Assembly (NCBI GenBank): GCA_014529385.2
Contig: CM043965.1
Location: 16,616,912 to 16,680,911, forward strand
DNA length: 64,000 nt
Source: Adiantum capillus-veneris
Taxonomy: Eukaryota > Streptophyta > Polypodiopsida > Polypodiales > Pteridaceae
Direction of reading: 5' to 3'
Under the pieces are notes generated by a model, which saw nothing but the letters and a program-made list of their open reading frames with translations, was not told the DNA's origin and made no database searches. The position numbers were made by a program, and so were the translations under genes. Shown here piece after piece: positions 10,956 to 21,266 of this stretch (within the stretch, counting starts at the first letter, position 1; every line of letters begins with the position of its first letter).

Positions 10956-12035
10956 TGTTGGGCGGATACGCTGTTACGGACGTCAGCATAGCGAGGACTC
11001 ACCTAACATATAATGTCAACTAAGGATGGAGCTCGACCCGCAGGCATGTGGAAGCAAGCATAGGGTGTCAATCTACACTCGACCGACTCTTGACTAATTC
11101 TTATAGAGGTTTCTACGCAATGTCTAAGCTATAGCCTTCAAGAGTGCTTAAGAAGAGATTTCCTACAACGCTTACAAGAGCCAAACACCCATCATACAGT
11201 CTCGAAACTCCACAGAACTTGAAGGAGACCCTACTAACACCAATAGGTCACTCTCCCTAAGGTCCATGAACCAAAATCTCAACCCAAAACACCCGGTGCA
11301 AAATCGCGTAGGATGTCTGGCCGAAATTTGTAGGTCGTCGTTTCCAAAAACTAAAGTGCCTAATGTAGATCTACTCAATGCGAACGTGTGGATATGCTGA
11401 AATGCAAAAACGGACAACGTATGCTCATCAAATCACCAGATGAAGCTCGTAGATGGAGCTCGCAAAACCTGACCATACGCGTGCAATGTAGGTATTGGCG
11501 CGTAGCTCTTGTCGGGGGCAACACGCTACACTTCTCTGCACTCAATTCCGACCACTGGTATGCGCATAGCGTCAAGAAGAAGCTCTCACTCTCTCTTGTA
11601 CACATTACGCTCACTCACAGACAGCAGATCAGATTATTAGAAGTCCCCTTACAAAGCTTTAGGTTTTGGCTTATATACTAAGCCTTAGAAAACCTAACGT
11701 CCGACCAAAATGACTTTATTTGTCCCTAGGCTTCTATAGAGCTTAATTACAACACCGTGAGCTGGCTTTTCTCATCCAACAAGCATTTGTGGCCAAAATA
11801 CAATTGCCAACTTAAAATATAAAGTTCCTGTAAACATTACAAAAGTGGCCGTAATGGCCCAAAATAATAATAACGGGATATTCGATGATGTCCATGAGCT
11901 TGTATCTTCACATTACAACATCCATCTTCATCTTCATCACTTCATCAACATCTTTATTTGGAATCTTTAGAGAATCTTTGAGGAATCTTCATGGAATCTT
12001 TGTGGAAGCGTTGTTCAAAGGTTGACCTGTCAACA
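10956..12035 (-). repeat. LTR of remnant D
   Basis: The left edge TGTTGGGCGG lies next to the primer site. The right edge is placed at CTGTCAACA (12035) because TGTTG...CAACA gives a matched LTR end pair of about 1.08 kb. It is inferred, since there is no second copy. A TATATAAG box lies on the minus strand near 11668-11676, as expected for an LTR promoter. The small frames inside are not convincing genes. Confidence 0.55.
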
Positions 12036-14156
12036 CCGCTCACAAAGGCAAAATCTCATTTTATCAACAGTATTTGTTCAGTGTTTTATTTAAATTGAAT
12101 GATTGTTGAAAGTGGCTAATCAAAATCTAGGGTGTTTGATGTTGAAGCTTCTGCATGCTAATATAAAATTATTTGTAAAACCATCTACAAATTCACCCAC
12201 ATTCGCTACTTTATTCACTCCAGGTCCTTACAGGGACACGATACTTCATAAGAAGCTAATAATTACCATGCTATCATGTTTGCAAGACTTTTATAGATAT
12301 GTAGGTCAGTTGTTGTCACTCTTCCTGTTGAAATTTCTCACCCGTTGTATAAGGCTCTCAACACTAACAATTGACAGCTAGGTATTCTCACTTAGAACCT
12401 TCATTATTTGCATGTTTGTAGTTAAACTCTCCCACTTTCAATCCTAACTTTGCATCCATTTTACCATTATCAACTTTAACAATATTAATGTGCCATTTAA
12501 TTATTTTTGGCACCTTGTCTTTTAGTAATACTTTTGCAGATAGCGTTCAACTACAAGGCTACAGTCAAAGAACCCGAAGCTATGAATTATGACTACATCC
12601 CTCTAGATAAATTCTCCCTGATAAGTAAGCTCCCTCCCTATATAACTTTCAATTTGAATGAAATATTACCTAATTCCCACCCCATTCCTTATTCCACGTA
12701 CTTTCTTATGTTGGCATCTCCAAAAAAATTCACCTTTCCCTATATCTCCTTATCTGACAATCCTCCATTATAATTTAGAATGAGCAAAATTAATACTCTT
12801 TCAAGTTTATGTCTTTTGAGGGATCACTTTTACAGATATTCTCATACCCACCCACATTTAGAACAAGTAACGTGGGTATCATCAGACAATTTTGGACAAC
12901 AGAGCCCTTCACTTATTTCAATTGTGTTACAAGTTGTCAATGTACTTATATTCTTTGAAACCTACACTGACATAATTGATCAGACAGCTACTTACATGAG
13001 CTCAGTCGGTGTGCGATGATCACTAAGATTTGGTACATGCTTCCACATTCCAATCTATTTCAACTTCATATCAAACAGATCATTTATTTTTCATTTTTAT
13101 GCCATGCCTAGTCCATTGGTCTCACGGACACGCAGATTCATCGATTTAGGCAGTGTGTAGATACTCATCCTGTTGCAAAATCACCGATTTATGCAGCACA
13201 TTGATAAATTGGAGATTCATGATTTTTAAACTTATACCAAATGCAAATTTGCCGATTTAGGTAGCACGTCTTATTAATGTAGATTCGCCGATTTAGGCAA
13301 CACCAATCACAAAATCATGCTGCAGTGCTGGCCACCACTGTAACTCATATGATTTTGTTACCCGGTTATACAAAATAAAGAATATTTGGATTTGGATTTG
13401 AAATGGGTACATGTTGTTAGATGTTTGGATTTGGATTTGGATTTGGAATGGATATATGATGATTTCCTATCCCGACAATATTTATGGAATTGGATTTGAG
13501 TTTGAAGAGAATTGATTTTGATGATGATGAGTGTGAACAATGATACCCTGATTCATTAGGGTATGACATATACTGCTTATTCTAGTGGTATGGGACACTA
13601 GAATAGGCAGTATGTGGATGACGGAAGGCGTAAGCAATGTTGTTTAGTTTCATTATTTTTACTATATGCCATTTTTTTGACACAAATTTATAATCACTAT
13701 TTTTGACAAGTATCGTTTGCAGATTTCTTATCTTTGCAACTGAGGACAGTTGTTTTCCAACGGAGAGGTATGTTATGGAATTTATATCTTACTATTTTAT
13801 TGCAGCTGACACGTGGCAAAAGCATCAGCAGATAATGGATTATGCAGAAGGATAGTACATTTTATGTATCTTTGATTATTCAAGTGCTCTTTATGAGCTT
13901 TGGCCATTTATGTCTAGCTGGCCAGTTTGTACTCATTTTTGGGCATTCAAGAAATCTATGAAGAAATATGTGCAAGAGGAAAATGCTCACTCTTGCGCAG
14001 GGGGAGATTGAACCCAGTGCTTGTGTCTATTCTTCTCTCCTCTCCCCTCATTTCACTCATCGTGCCGGTGTAGCACTCCACTCTAGGAGGTGCACGAGAC
14101 CTCTCGTTCTATGCCACTCTCTGTCTCTCTCTACTTGTGTGCAACTTGATTATGTG
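12036..14156. other. Sparse region without recognisable genes
   Basis: Only short, AT-rich, low-quality frames occur. Visible structure: four copies of a motif close to CGATTTAGGCAGCAC at about 13140, 13183, 13252 and 13288; a stretch of GGATTTGGATTTGG repeats around 13380-13450; and a hairpin at 13567-13616. I see no coding family, RNA gene or transposon end. Confidence 0.5.
13567..13616. repeat. Inverted-repeat hairpin
   Basis: Two 21-base arms with an 8-base loop; 19 of 21 arm positions pair. The left arm runs CATATACTG...TTCTAGTG and the right arm CACTAGAAT...CAGTATGTG. It could be a small foldback element or a structured transcript. There is no further evidence for a microRNA. Confidence 0.75.
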
Positions 14157-14770
14157 GAAGGATGGTTGACAGGTACGCATATTTTTTTGTTTCATCGATT
14201 ATAGTATCTAGTTTTGGTATTTTGCAGGGCCTTCCGCACTCTTGTTTGTAGCAACACCAAGCTGCTTTGCCCCCCAAACCATAGTGTGTGGGAGTCTGGT
14301 TGGCTCGAGCATCACGCTCTTGACTATAGCATGGGCCCATTGCAGCTTGCTCGCACTTTTCTTGCATTTCCCACTCCCACTCCGCATCTGCCATGTTGTC
14401 TCCACGATAGCTCCTGTTTGGATTTGCGAGTTGTTTGTCTGCTGCATGCTGCACACTTGATTGCTTGGAAGGATGGTTGACAGGTACGCATATTTTTTTG
14501 TTTCATCGATTATAGTATCTAGTTTTGGTATTTTGCAGGGCCTTCCGCACTCCTGTTTGTAGCAACACCAAGCTGCTTTGTCCCCCAAACCATAGTGTGT
14601 GGGAGTCTGGTTGGCTCGAGCATCACGCTCTTGACTATAGCATGGGCCCATTGCAGCTTGCTCGCGCTTTTCTTGCATTTCCCACTCCCACTCCGCATCT
14701 GCCATGTTGTCTCCACGATAGCTCCTGTTTGGATTTGCGAGTTGTTTGGCCGCTGCATGCTGCACACTTG
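14157..14770. repeat. Tandem duplication, 311-bp period
   Basis: The segment starting GATGGTTGACAGGTACGC at 14161 repeats at 14472 with few changes, for about 300 bases. The second copy diverges after the GCTGCACACTTGA segment near 14770. The duplicated stretch is open on the minus strand, so it looks like a duplicated exon. Confidence 0.9.
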
Positions 14771-14960
14771 ACTGTGCGTAAAAACGCTCATGGGGGACAT
14801 TTGGAAATTGACCATGCAACACTTCCTTGATGTAGCGTGCATGTTCTGGTGGTTGGTCTTTGAATTTTACAAAACAATTCTTATATGTTGTGTATAAGAA
14901 TATGAAGATTGCATCAAAATGCCCTAACATGTGTTGTACCAAAGTCCACCTCGCCACCAT
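14208..14960 (-). CDS. Unknown protein spanning a duplicated exon
   Basis: A 250-codon minus-strand frame starts with an aromatic-rich segment (DAIFIFLYTTYKNCFVKFK) and enters the 311-bp duplication. There it reads ANPNRSYRGDNMADAEWEWEMQEK and a Cys-rich part (AWCCYKQECGRPCK). The same peptide is encoded again by the other duplicate (14131-14454, minus) in another register, because 311 is not a multiple of three. The frame therefore decays after the first unit. I do not recognise the family. Neighbouring minus-strand frames at 15034-15285 and 15335-15571 may be further exons of the same locus, but I found no consistent splice model. Confidence 0.35.
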   Translation of the reverse strand: MVARWTLVQHMLGHFDAIFIFLYTTYKNCFVKFKDQPPEHARYIKEVLHGQFPNVPHERFYAQSSVQHAAAKQLANPNRSYRGDNMADAEWEWEMQEKREQAAMGPCYSQERDARANQTPTHYGLGDKAAWCCYKQECGRPCKIPKLDTIIDETKKYAYLSTILPSNQVCSMQQTNNSQIQTGAIVETTWQMRSGSGKCKKSASKLQWAHAIVKSVMLEPTRLPHTMVWGAKQLGVATNKSAEGPAKYQN

Positions 14961-15033
14961 ACTTTACTCTGTAGTAGCATCCATGCATGTCTGGCACGTG
15001 TGCATCAGTGTCCTTGTCCTCAACTGGCATGCT

Positions 15034-15571
15034 CTAAAATAGGGAACTCCATCCCCCCTCCACTACCAAAATAAGCAAACCCACAGGATCCCATGCCGAT
15101 CTGCCTCTCACAACGCTCATTGCCAAGAAATATAAGTCCGCCATCTTCAAGCCAGGGAAATTTGAAAACCATAGTTGAGAAGGTAACCCTTGCCTACACC
15201 CATGGAAGCAACACTTCTTTCTGTTAGCATTGGCACCGTATGCAGGTGATGCATGGGTATCCCACATGTTATAGATGTCACCCAACTAAAATGCTTTCAA
15301 AGATAATAATAATAAAAAATGTGAAGCTACTCATTTATCCAGAGATGGTATCATTTACAAGGAAAAACCCATTTGAAACTCCTTTTACTTTGCAAGCTCT
15401 CATAAGATAAGGACGGAGATGAGTTTTATACGGAAATTTAGCCCCAAAGTGTGCCACATATCCCTGTTTCTTGACTTTATAGAGTTTGTCATTAATTGTC
15501 GCTATTTTTTCAGGGTCAGTGATAGTGCTCATATGTGCAGTCAATCTATACTTTGAAGTCACCTGTTTCAA
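15034..15571 (-). CDS. Possible exons of an unknown minus-strand gene
   Basis: Two frames, 15571-15335 (MKQVTSKYRLTAHMST..., then KKQGYVAHFGAKFPYKTH) and 15285-15034 (MGDIYNMWDTHASPAYG...), precede the 14208-14960 frame on the same strand. Their composition looks more protein-like than the surroundings, but there is no known motif. They could be remnants of a host gene or of an older mobile element. Confidence 0.25.
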
Positions 15572-17101
15572 AAAAAGATGTTAGTAAGTAGGTTCTACAC
15601 TTTCCTAGCCAGAGTTGAAGCACATATAGGATAGTAGGTATAAGAGATACTATCCTAAATTCAAGCAACATATAACAAAAATATCCAGTGGTACCAAATA
15701 TCATCCACAACTAGGAAAACTAGCCACCATGGCCCATACCCTTGATGTAGTAAGCAACCACTTATAGTTCCATGGGCAGCTAATTGCCATTATCTACCAT
15801 AATCCATACATTTATATAACCATACTCTCAACCACATTCGGCCATAGTTAATAAAACCCAGTCCCCAACCAAACATTTAACCATGTACGTCCAAGTAGAG
15901 CAGTAATACATGGGATTACAAACCTAAGAAAGACTAGACCTTAATTCAGCAAGAATGGAAAGCTCAAAGCCTAGTAGCTCAAACTATATACGGCCAAATT
16001 GAGCAGCTTTCCAAGGGAACACAGTCCTCATACATCAAAGTCCTAATAGAGCAAGAATAATAAGCTCACAACCAAACACGAAGCGTGAACCAAGAGCGGC
16101 CAAGTTGAGCAGTTTTTCCAAAGACCACCATACTCAGACGGCATTGACCATGTTAGAGCAAGCATAGTGAGTGTGGCATCCAACCCAGAAACATATCAAT
16201 AGTGGAATACCTACAACGACATTTTATTCAAAACACACAAACTAACAAGTAGTGATTTTCAACCCACCAAAGGGTCAACCTCCTCAAGTAGGTTCCTTCC
16301 CTAAGTGTTAATGACATCATCCATCATAATTTAACCTAAACAAAGGCCCAAGGTAACAACCTCTAGTATTGCAAGAGGATACCTCATTAAAAAAACCATG
16401 CCTATGATTGGTGCATATCTATGCCTTGCTGAAGTTACTCACCAATCAAGTAGGTCAACATTACCATATAGGTTCCTTTAAAAAACCATGCCTATAATTG
16501 GTGCATATCTATGCCTTGCTGAAGTTACTCACCAATCAAGTAGGTCAACATTACCATATAGGTTCCTTCACCAAGTGTTAAGAAGACCTTCACTCATATT
16601 TTTAAGCTTTTATAGGGCACCAAACACCCAGCATTACAGGCTGCAGTCCCCCTTCTATGTTAAAACCACCCAAGCCAAAGATAGGACCAATTAAATGTTT
16701 GTACCTTAATGTTTCAACAATAAATTGAAAGCTTTCCTAAATGTGAATGAACCAACCAAGCCATACACATAAAAGGCTCAGTATAAGTGACATTACAATC
16801 TAAGTATGAGGAATATCACCATAACTTCAAGTGAATCAAACCTTACCATTTGGACAGCAATAAATACTGAAAAGATTTATCATAAGTTTCCATACAAGTA
16901 CCTCTACTAGCCTATGCATGATAAAACCAACCAGAGAATACCAACCCACGTACGGACAAACAAGAGTCCATTTTAATGCCAAAATTCATCTGAGATTGAG
17001 TCGGAGCGGCCAGCTCCACAATGGCTTGCTTCTCCTTGCTCTTTGCCATAGATCCAATACTTAACACTACCTCTTAGTAGGAAAGGTTGTATACAGTTGT
17101 T
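15572..17101. other. Non-coding region with a 90-bp tandem duplication
   Basis: No credible gene. Bases 16391-16480 repeat almost exactly at 16481-16570 (unit begins AAAAACCATGCCTAT). Fragments of the same wording (AGGTTCCTTCCCTAAGTG) occur near 16288. Nothing else is recognisable before the LTR at 17102. Confidence 0.6.
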
Positions 17102-18000
17102 TGAGGACAGATCAAACGGGCGCCCAAATGGCCGGACACGTAGCCAGACACCACATTTGTAGTCTATTATTTTGCCGAGCTAGTGTAGTAATACTCTGTG
17201 TAAATCCTAATTCCAGAGTAGTAGTCAATTCCCTGAGTTGTAATTCTGTCAATAAAAATTGTAAAGGTCCATGTGAGTCGGCCAGTGGCCATTTAGAAAG
17301 CCCTAGGTATAAAGGTCAATAATTGTAATGTGAAAGGGGGCTTATCTTTAGAAGAAGAAGGGAGCTCAAAAAACGTACGCTCAAGCTACGAGCTGCTCCA
17401 ATTTGTAATCGATGCAACTAATGAATGGGTAATCAGTTTTCAAATCCGAAAGTTGCATTGTGTTTCTCTCTCTTTGCTCTTTAATTTAAGTGTAAGCATT
17501 GTTAGTTTTGATGTGGTTCGCGACTACGCGTCTGTGAGCTATATTTGCAGATTTCAGTGCTTAAATCGTTGTTTTTAGTCGTTTTGACCATAGGAGAGTG
17601 TTCTTAGGCCATAGGATGACAGTTCTGTTGCAGTTTTTAGGACTTTTTTCATGATGGATCGTGATTTTGGTACCTTGTTGAATTGCGACCAGACTTGCTA
17701 GGATAGTGCCTCTAGGTTTCCTAGACCTCTTCCTAAAGTATCATTGCATTTCAAGTCCGTTCGAGTGCCGAAATGGCATGATGACCTAGAGCTCTGAGAA
17801 AGGACATAGGCAGATTTCCCTGATCATTGAGTGTTGGTTTGCTTGTAGAGTTGTTGTGTCTGCTTGTTAAGGTTCACTTTGTGAGATTGACGATCTCATA
17901 GAGTCTCTATGCCCCATCCGAGTCACTTTCCCTGAGTATTGACATTATCTTCGTGTCAAAAAACTATGCTGCAGACGTCCGTCACGTCGACCCGCTAACA
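17102..18000 (+). repeat. 5' LTR of element E
   Basis: It ends CGCTAACA one base before the primer site. The start TGAGGACAGATC is fixed by the inverted copy at 60503, which begins there next to a purine tract. The two copies agree over about 430 bases. Length is about 899 bp. The 73-codon frame starting MRTDQTGAQ recurs in the inverted copy and is part of the repeat, not a gene. Confidence 0.75.
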
Positions 18001-18001
18001 T

Positions 18002-18018
18002 TGGCGCCATTGCCGGGG
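18002..18018 (+). other. Primer-binding site of element E
   Basis: TGGCGCCATTGCCGGGG, one base after the LTR end. This matches the familiar plant Ty3 site of the form TGGCGCCGTTGCCGGGG, attributed to an Asp tRNA primer, with a G-to-A change. Confidence 0.85.
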
Positions 18019-18536
18019 ATATGATCCTTAGATGGTGAGTGACCTAGTGCGTATTTAGAGCGTTCTTTTTCTAAAGATTTATCTTCCATTCCATTTACAC
18101 CTTAGCAGTGCAGGAGCTAGACATGGGGTTTAGTGCTTGGTAGAGTATAGAAGTCGAGGACTTGCTAGATCTATTCTTGAGAAGTAAAGAGGGTTGTGAG
18201 TGAGATAGCCAAAAGCATTTCATTTTTCGATTTTCTCATTACTTTGAGAGTGTTGTTCCGTTTCCGTTTCGACTTTATTTTGTACTGCTTCGTTTGTTTT
18301 TGTTTCATGTTTCATTTCAGTACTTAGGAGTAGGATAAGTAGAAACTACTGCCATCAAATTTGGGCTAAAAGATTGAAAGAAATAAGAGTGAAAACCATA
18401 TTTTGGCCAAAATGACCATAACTCTATTTGATGGTAGAGACCTCAAAAGTGATCCAAATTCAAAAATTTGTGGATCAAGGGCATCGACATACTCTCTAGA
18501 ATCAATCTGGAAAGTTTGGCAAGAATCTGTGGAGGA

Positions 18537-20385
18537 ACATGGATCGTGATCCATGTACCCCCAAAAACCATTTTTGGTGAAAAGTGACCAGTTACAGTGA
18601 GCATCAGTGGGAAACTGCTCTGATCAAGTTTGCTTGAAAGAAAAACTCAAAAATCACTTCAGAATTGGTTGTTAGGGCAAAAATAGTAAAGCAGGCATTG
18701 CAGACACAAAATTGAGCAAATCTTGAGATTTTGGGATCCAAATTCAAAAAGGGGTGAGATTTGGCTTTTACAGGGCATAAAGAACCAACAGAACAAAATT
18801 CATGAAAAAATAATGTCAAACATGGATCGCGATCCATGTACCTTTTTGACATTTGGGGCTAATATTTGACAAGTACATTCCTGATAACTAGTGGAACAAC
18901 TTTGCCAAAAGGGGCCATGCCAAAAAATTGAAAAAAGTTGGTCAAAATACCCTAGTACAGAAACTAGTCAAAAACCGCAGGGCAGACAGAAAAACTCACT
19001 TTTGATTAGGAAAAAGTTGGCCAAATTCAAAAAGATTTGGGGAAGAGTATCAGCATAACATGGACTACAAGCTGACCAAGTTTCATTTCAAAATGTGGTC
19101 AAACATGGATCGCGATCCATGTAGCTCATGAAAAAATTTTGAATTTTTTTTAGGCTGAGATTTGAGCAATGGATAGCTGACACATAGACAAACAATTTTC
19201 CCAAAAGAACCAAATGCAAAAAAGTTGTAAAAAGTGGTCAAAAGAGCCAAAAACAGAGCATTGTCAAAACTGTCACAATAGACTGTAGAAGTCAGTTTTG
19301 ATTGGGCAAAACTGATCCAAATCCAAAACATTTTGTGGAGCAAGCTACAAACAACACAAGCTATTAGCACACCAAACTTTCAGATCCAAAAGTGGTGGAA
19401 CATGGATCGCGATCCATGTACCTCTGAGAAATTTTTGGTCAGGAACTTTTCTAGCTTGTAGCAGAGACCATTGTGAACAAAAGTCTCCAAAGGAGTTTTG
19501 TCAAATTTGTCCAAAAAAGTCATCAAAAGTTCCATAAAATGTTCAAGGTGAAAACTCTAAAACAGAGCTGTGAATTGACTTTTCCTTACCTAAACAAGTC
19601 CAAATCATACAAAAACCATATAGCAGGAATCAGGAGACCAAGGACAAGCTGTGTGCCAAGTTGCAGTGCAATCTGACACATAGGTACATGGATCACGATC
19701 CATGTTCCTTTGTCACAGACTGATAGCAAACGTGCACCATAGCTAGAGGACATCACAAGGAATCTAGTGGTCTTTTCAAAAGTGAAATTGGATATCAAAT
19801 ACCTATTCCAAAACCCAGAATTGCAAAGTACTATGTGCAAGTGCCAGAACTGACCTAGCTTTCAATCTAGAGGTCCATTTTTTTAAAAAATTGAAACCAT
19901 AGGACCTCCTAAGCATGGTGAATCTGATGATACCAGGAGAAGTCAATTTGGGCTCCAAACATGGATCGCGATCCATGTACCCATAGTGACAGCTTGAGTT
20001 GAAACTTTCCACATCAGTAGTGCATATACAAAGAAACATATCCCCAGTTCAATTTTGAAAAAAATTAAGCAAATTTGGGTCAAAAGGGAGAAAAATATGT
20101 GACAGATAGAAAACCACAGTACAGACCTAGTGCTGGTCATTTGACCTGTCAAAACAAGTCCAAATCCAAAAAGATTTGAGATTTAGCTTGTAGACATAGA
20201 CAGGAACAAACTCCTAAGAGGACAAGTCTAGATGTGGTTGAACATGGATCGCAATCCATGTACCTCAACCTCAAAATTTGATGAAAATTGGTATATAGCT
20301 TGCATATGACCTTGTCTACACATAGTCCAAATTTGGAAAAAATTGGAAAAAAAAATTGACAGGGAACACGGATCGCGATCCATGT
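18537..20385. repeat. Array of eight 20-bp palindromes in the leader of element E
   Basis: ACATGGATCGCGATCCATGT or a one- or two-base variant begins at 18537, 18820, 19103, 19400, 19686, 19959, 20242 and 20366. Gaps are 283, 283, 297, 286, 273, 283 and 124 bases. Four copies (18820, 19103, 19400, 19959) are perfect palindromes, while the sequence between copies is only loosely alike. The palindrome is therefore the best-kept part of a decayed repeat of about 283 bp. Minus-strand peptides such as YMDRDPC come from the palindrome and are not genes. Confidence 0.9.
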
Positions 20386-20846
20386 ACCTCTCAGCATAGT
20401 GGGGGTATCTGACTTGGTGATCTTGTAGACGTACTTGAGAACATCCCAAATCTCAAGTTTGAGCTAAAAATACCTTCTAGAGACCAAGATACAAGCCAAA
20501 GTTCCTGTTTTTTGGTCTTGAGAATGTTTTGAGTGCTGTTTCAAGTGCAGTTCACCAAAATTTCTCTAACTTTTGATAGACAACTCCAAATTGAGTCAGG
20601 TATAGCTAGGAAGAAAGCTTGCAAGCAATAGCACACACCTAGAAATCTTGCGGGTTTTAGAGCTGAATTTTAATAGGTTTCCTAAATCCAAATTTTTAGG
20701 GTACCCCAAGAGTAGTTTCTAGAGATCAAAAAGTCACAAATTTCTGACTTTTGCAAGACCTTACCAGGAGCAAAAAGGGATAAGTTGCACTAAGCCAAAG
20801 TAGGCTTGTCAAGGACAATCTTGAGAGATTTGAGTGGTCCTTAATC

Positions 20847-21215
20847 ATGATAAATCATTCACCACCAGGGTTTTCTACTCCACTCAAAGACATGAAAAAT
20901 GCTACAATGCCTTCAACAAGGGGATTGAGAGAATACCTAGAGGAGAGGCATCCTCTAATTGACAAACCAAACGTGAGATTCATCAAAGCCAATGAATCCA
21001 GGAGAGTGCTTACAAATTACACTTATGAGGGCTTGTATAGATTCACAAACGGGGATCCATATATCATTTATAAGTGTGTAGAGCCCTATGCTAGAGAGTT
21101 GACCACCCATAAGAACCTCTATGCATTCACATATACAGATGCCAACGGAGTGCAAGTTTTGATGGTAGATAAGTATGGAAGAGAGTACAAACTTGTTGAT
21201 CCAATTGAATTATAA
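20847..21215 (+). CDS. Leader ORF upstream of gag in element E
   Basis: A 122-codon open frame lies between the palindrome array and gag. It reads STRGLREYLEERHPL, then EGLYRFTNGDPYIIYKCVEP and NLYAFTYTDANGVQVLMVDK. It is compact and mixed in composition, without stops, in an element whose gag is broken, so it may be young or still constrained. Tat/Ogre-type Ty3 elements often have an extra ORF before gag. I cannot show homology and do not know its function. Confidence 0.5.
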   Translation: MINHSPPGFSTPLKDMKNATMPSTRGLREYLEERHPLIDKPNVRFIKANESRRVLTNYTYEGLYRFTNGDPYIIYKCVEPYARELTTHKNLYAFTYTDANGVQVLMVDKYGREYKLVDPIEL

Positions 21216-21266
21216 GGATACACATACAAGGGTACTCCGACCTCTACTTACTTTCAGCCAAAAACG

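Larger units (their letters stand above)
9541..12035 (-). mobile_element. LTR retrotransposon remnant D (LTR, primer site and leader only)
   Basis: On the minus strand an LTR (12035 to 10956) is followed by a primer-binding site and 1.4 kb of leader, which stops at the copia fragment near 9540. No gag or pol is attached. The leader carries spaced copies of a palindromic motif, and the arrangement matches element E at 17102-20846. Confidence 0.65.

Noticed and set aside
12103-13019. Plus-strand frames of 78-92 codons in the sparse region
   Set aside because: AT-rich, no shared frame, no splice logic and no family; likely chance.
17101-17322. 73-codon frame MRTDQTGAQ... as a gene, repeated at 60283-60504
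   Set aside because: It lies within the LTR of element E and its inverted fragment. The similarity is explained by the repeat, with no sign of coding selection.
18537-20385. CRISPR-like array of repeats
   Set aside because: Spacing of about 283 bases, eukaryotic retroelement context and weakly similar spacers exclude a CRISPR array.
18366-20449. Minus-strand frames containing YMDRDPC
   Set aside because: The peptide is the translation of the leader palindrome. The frames are short, overlap each other and share nothing else.
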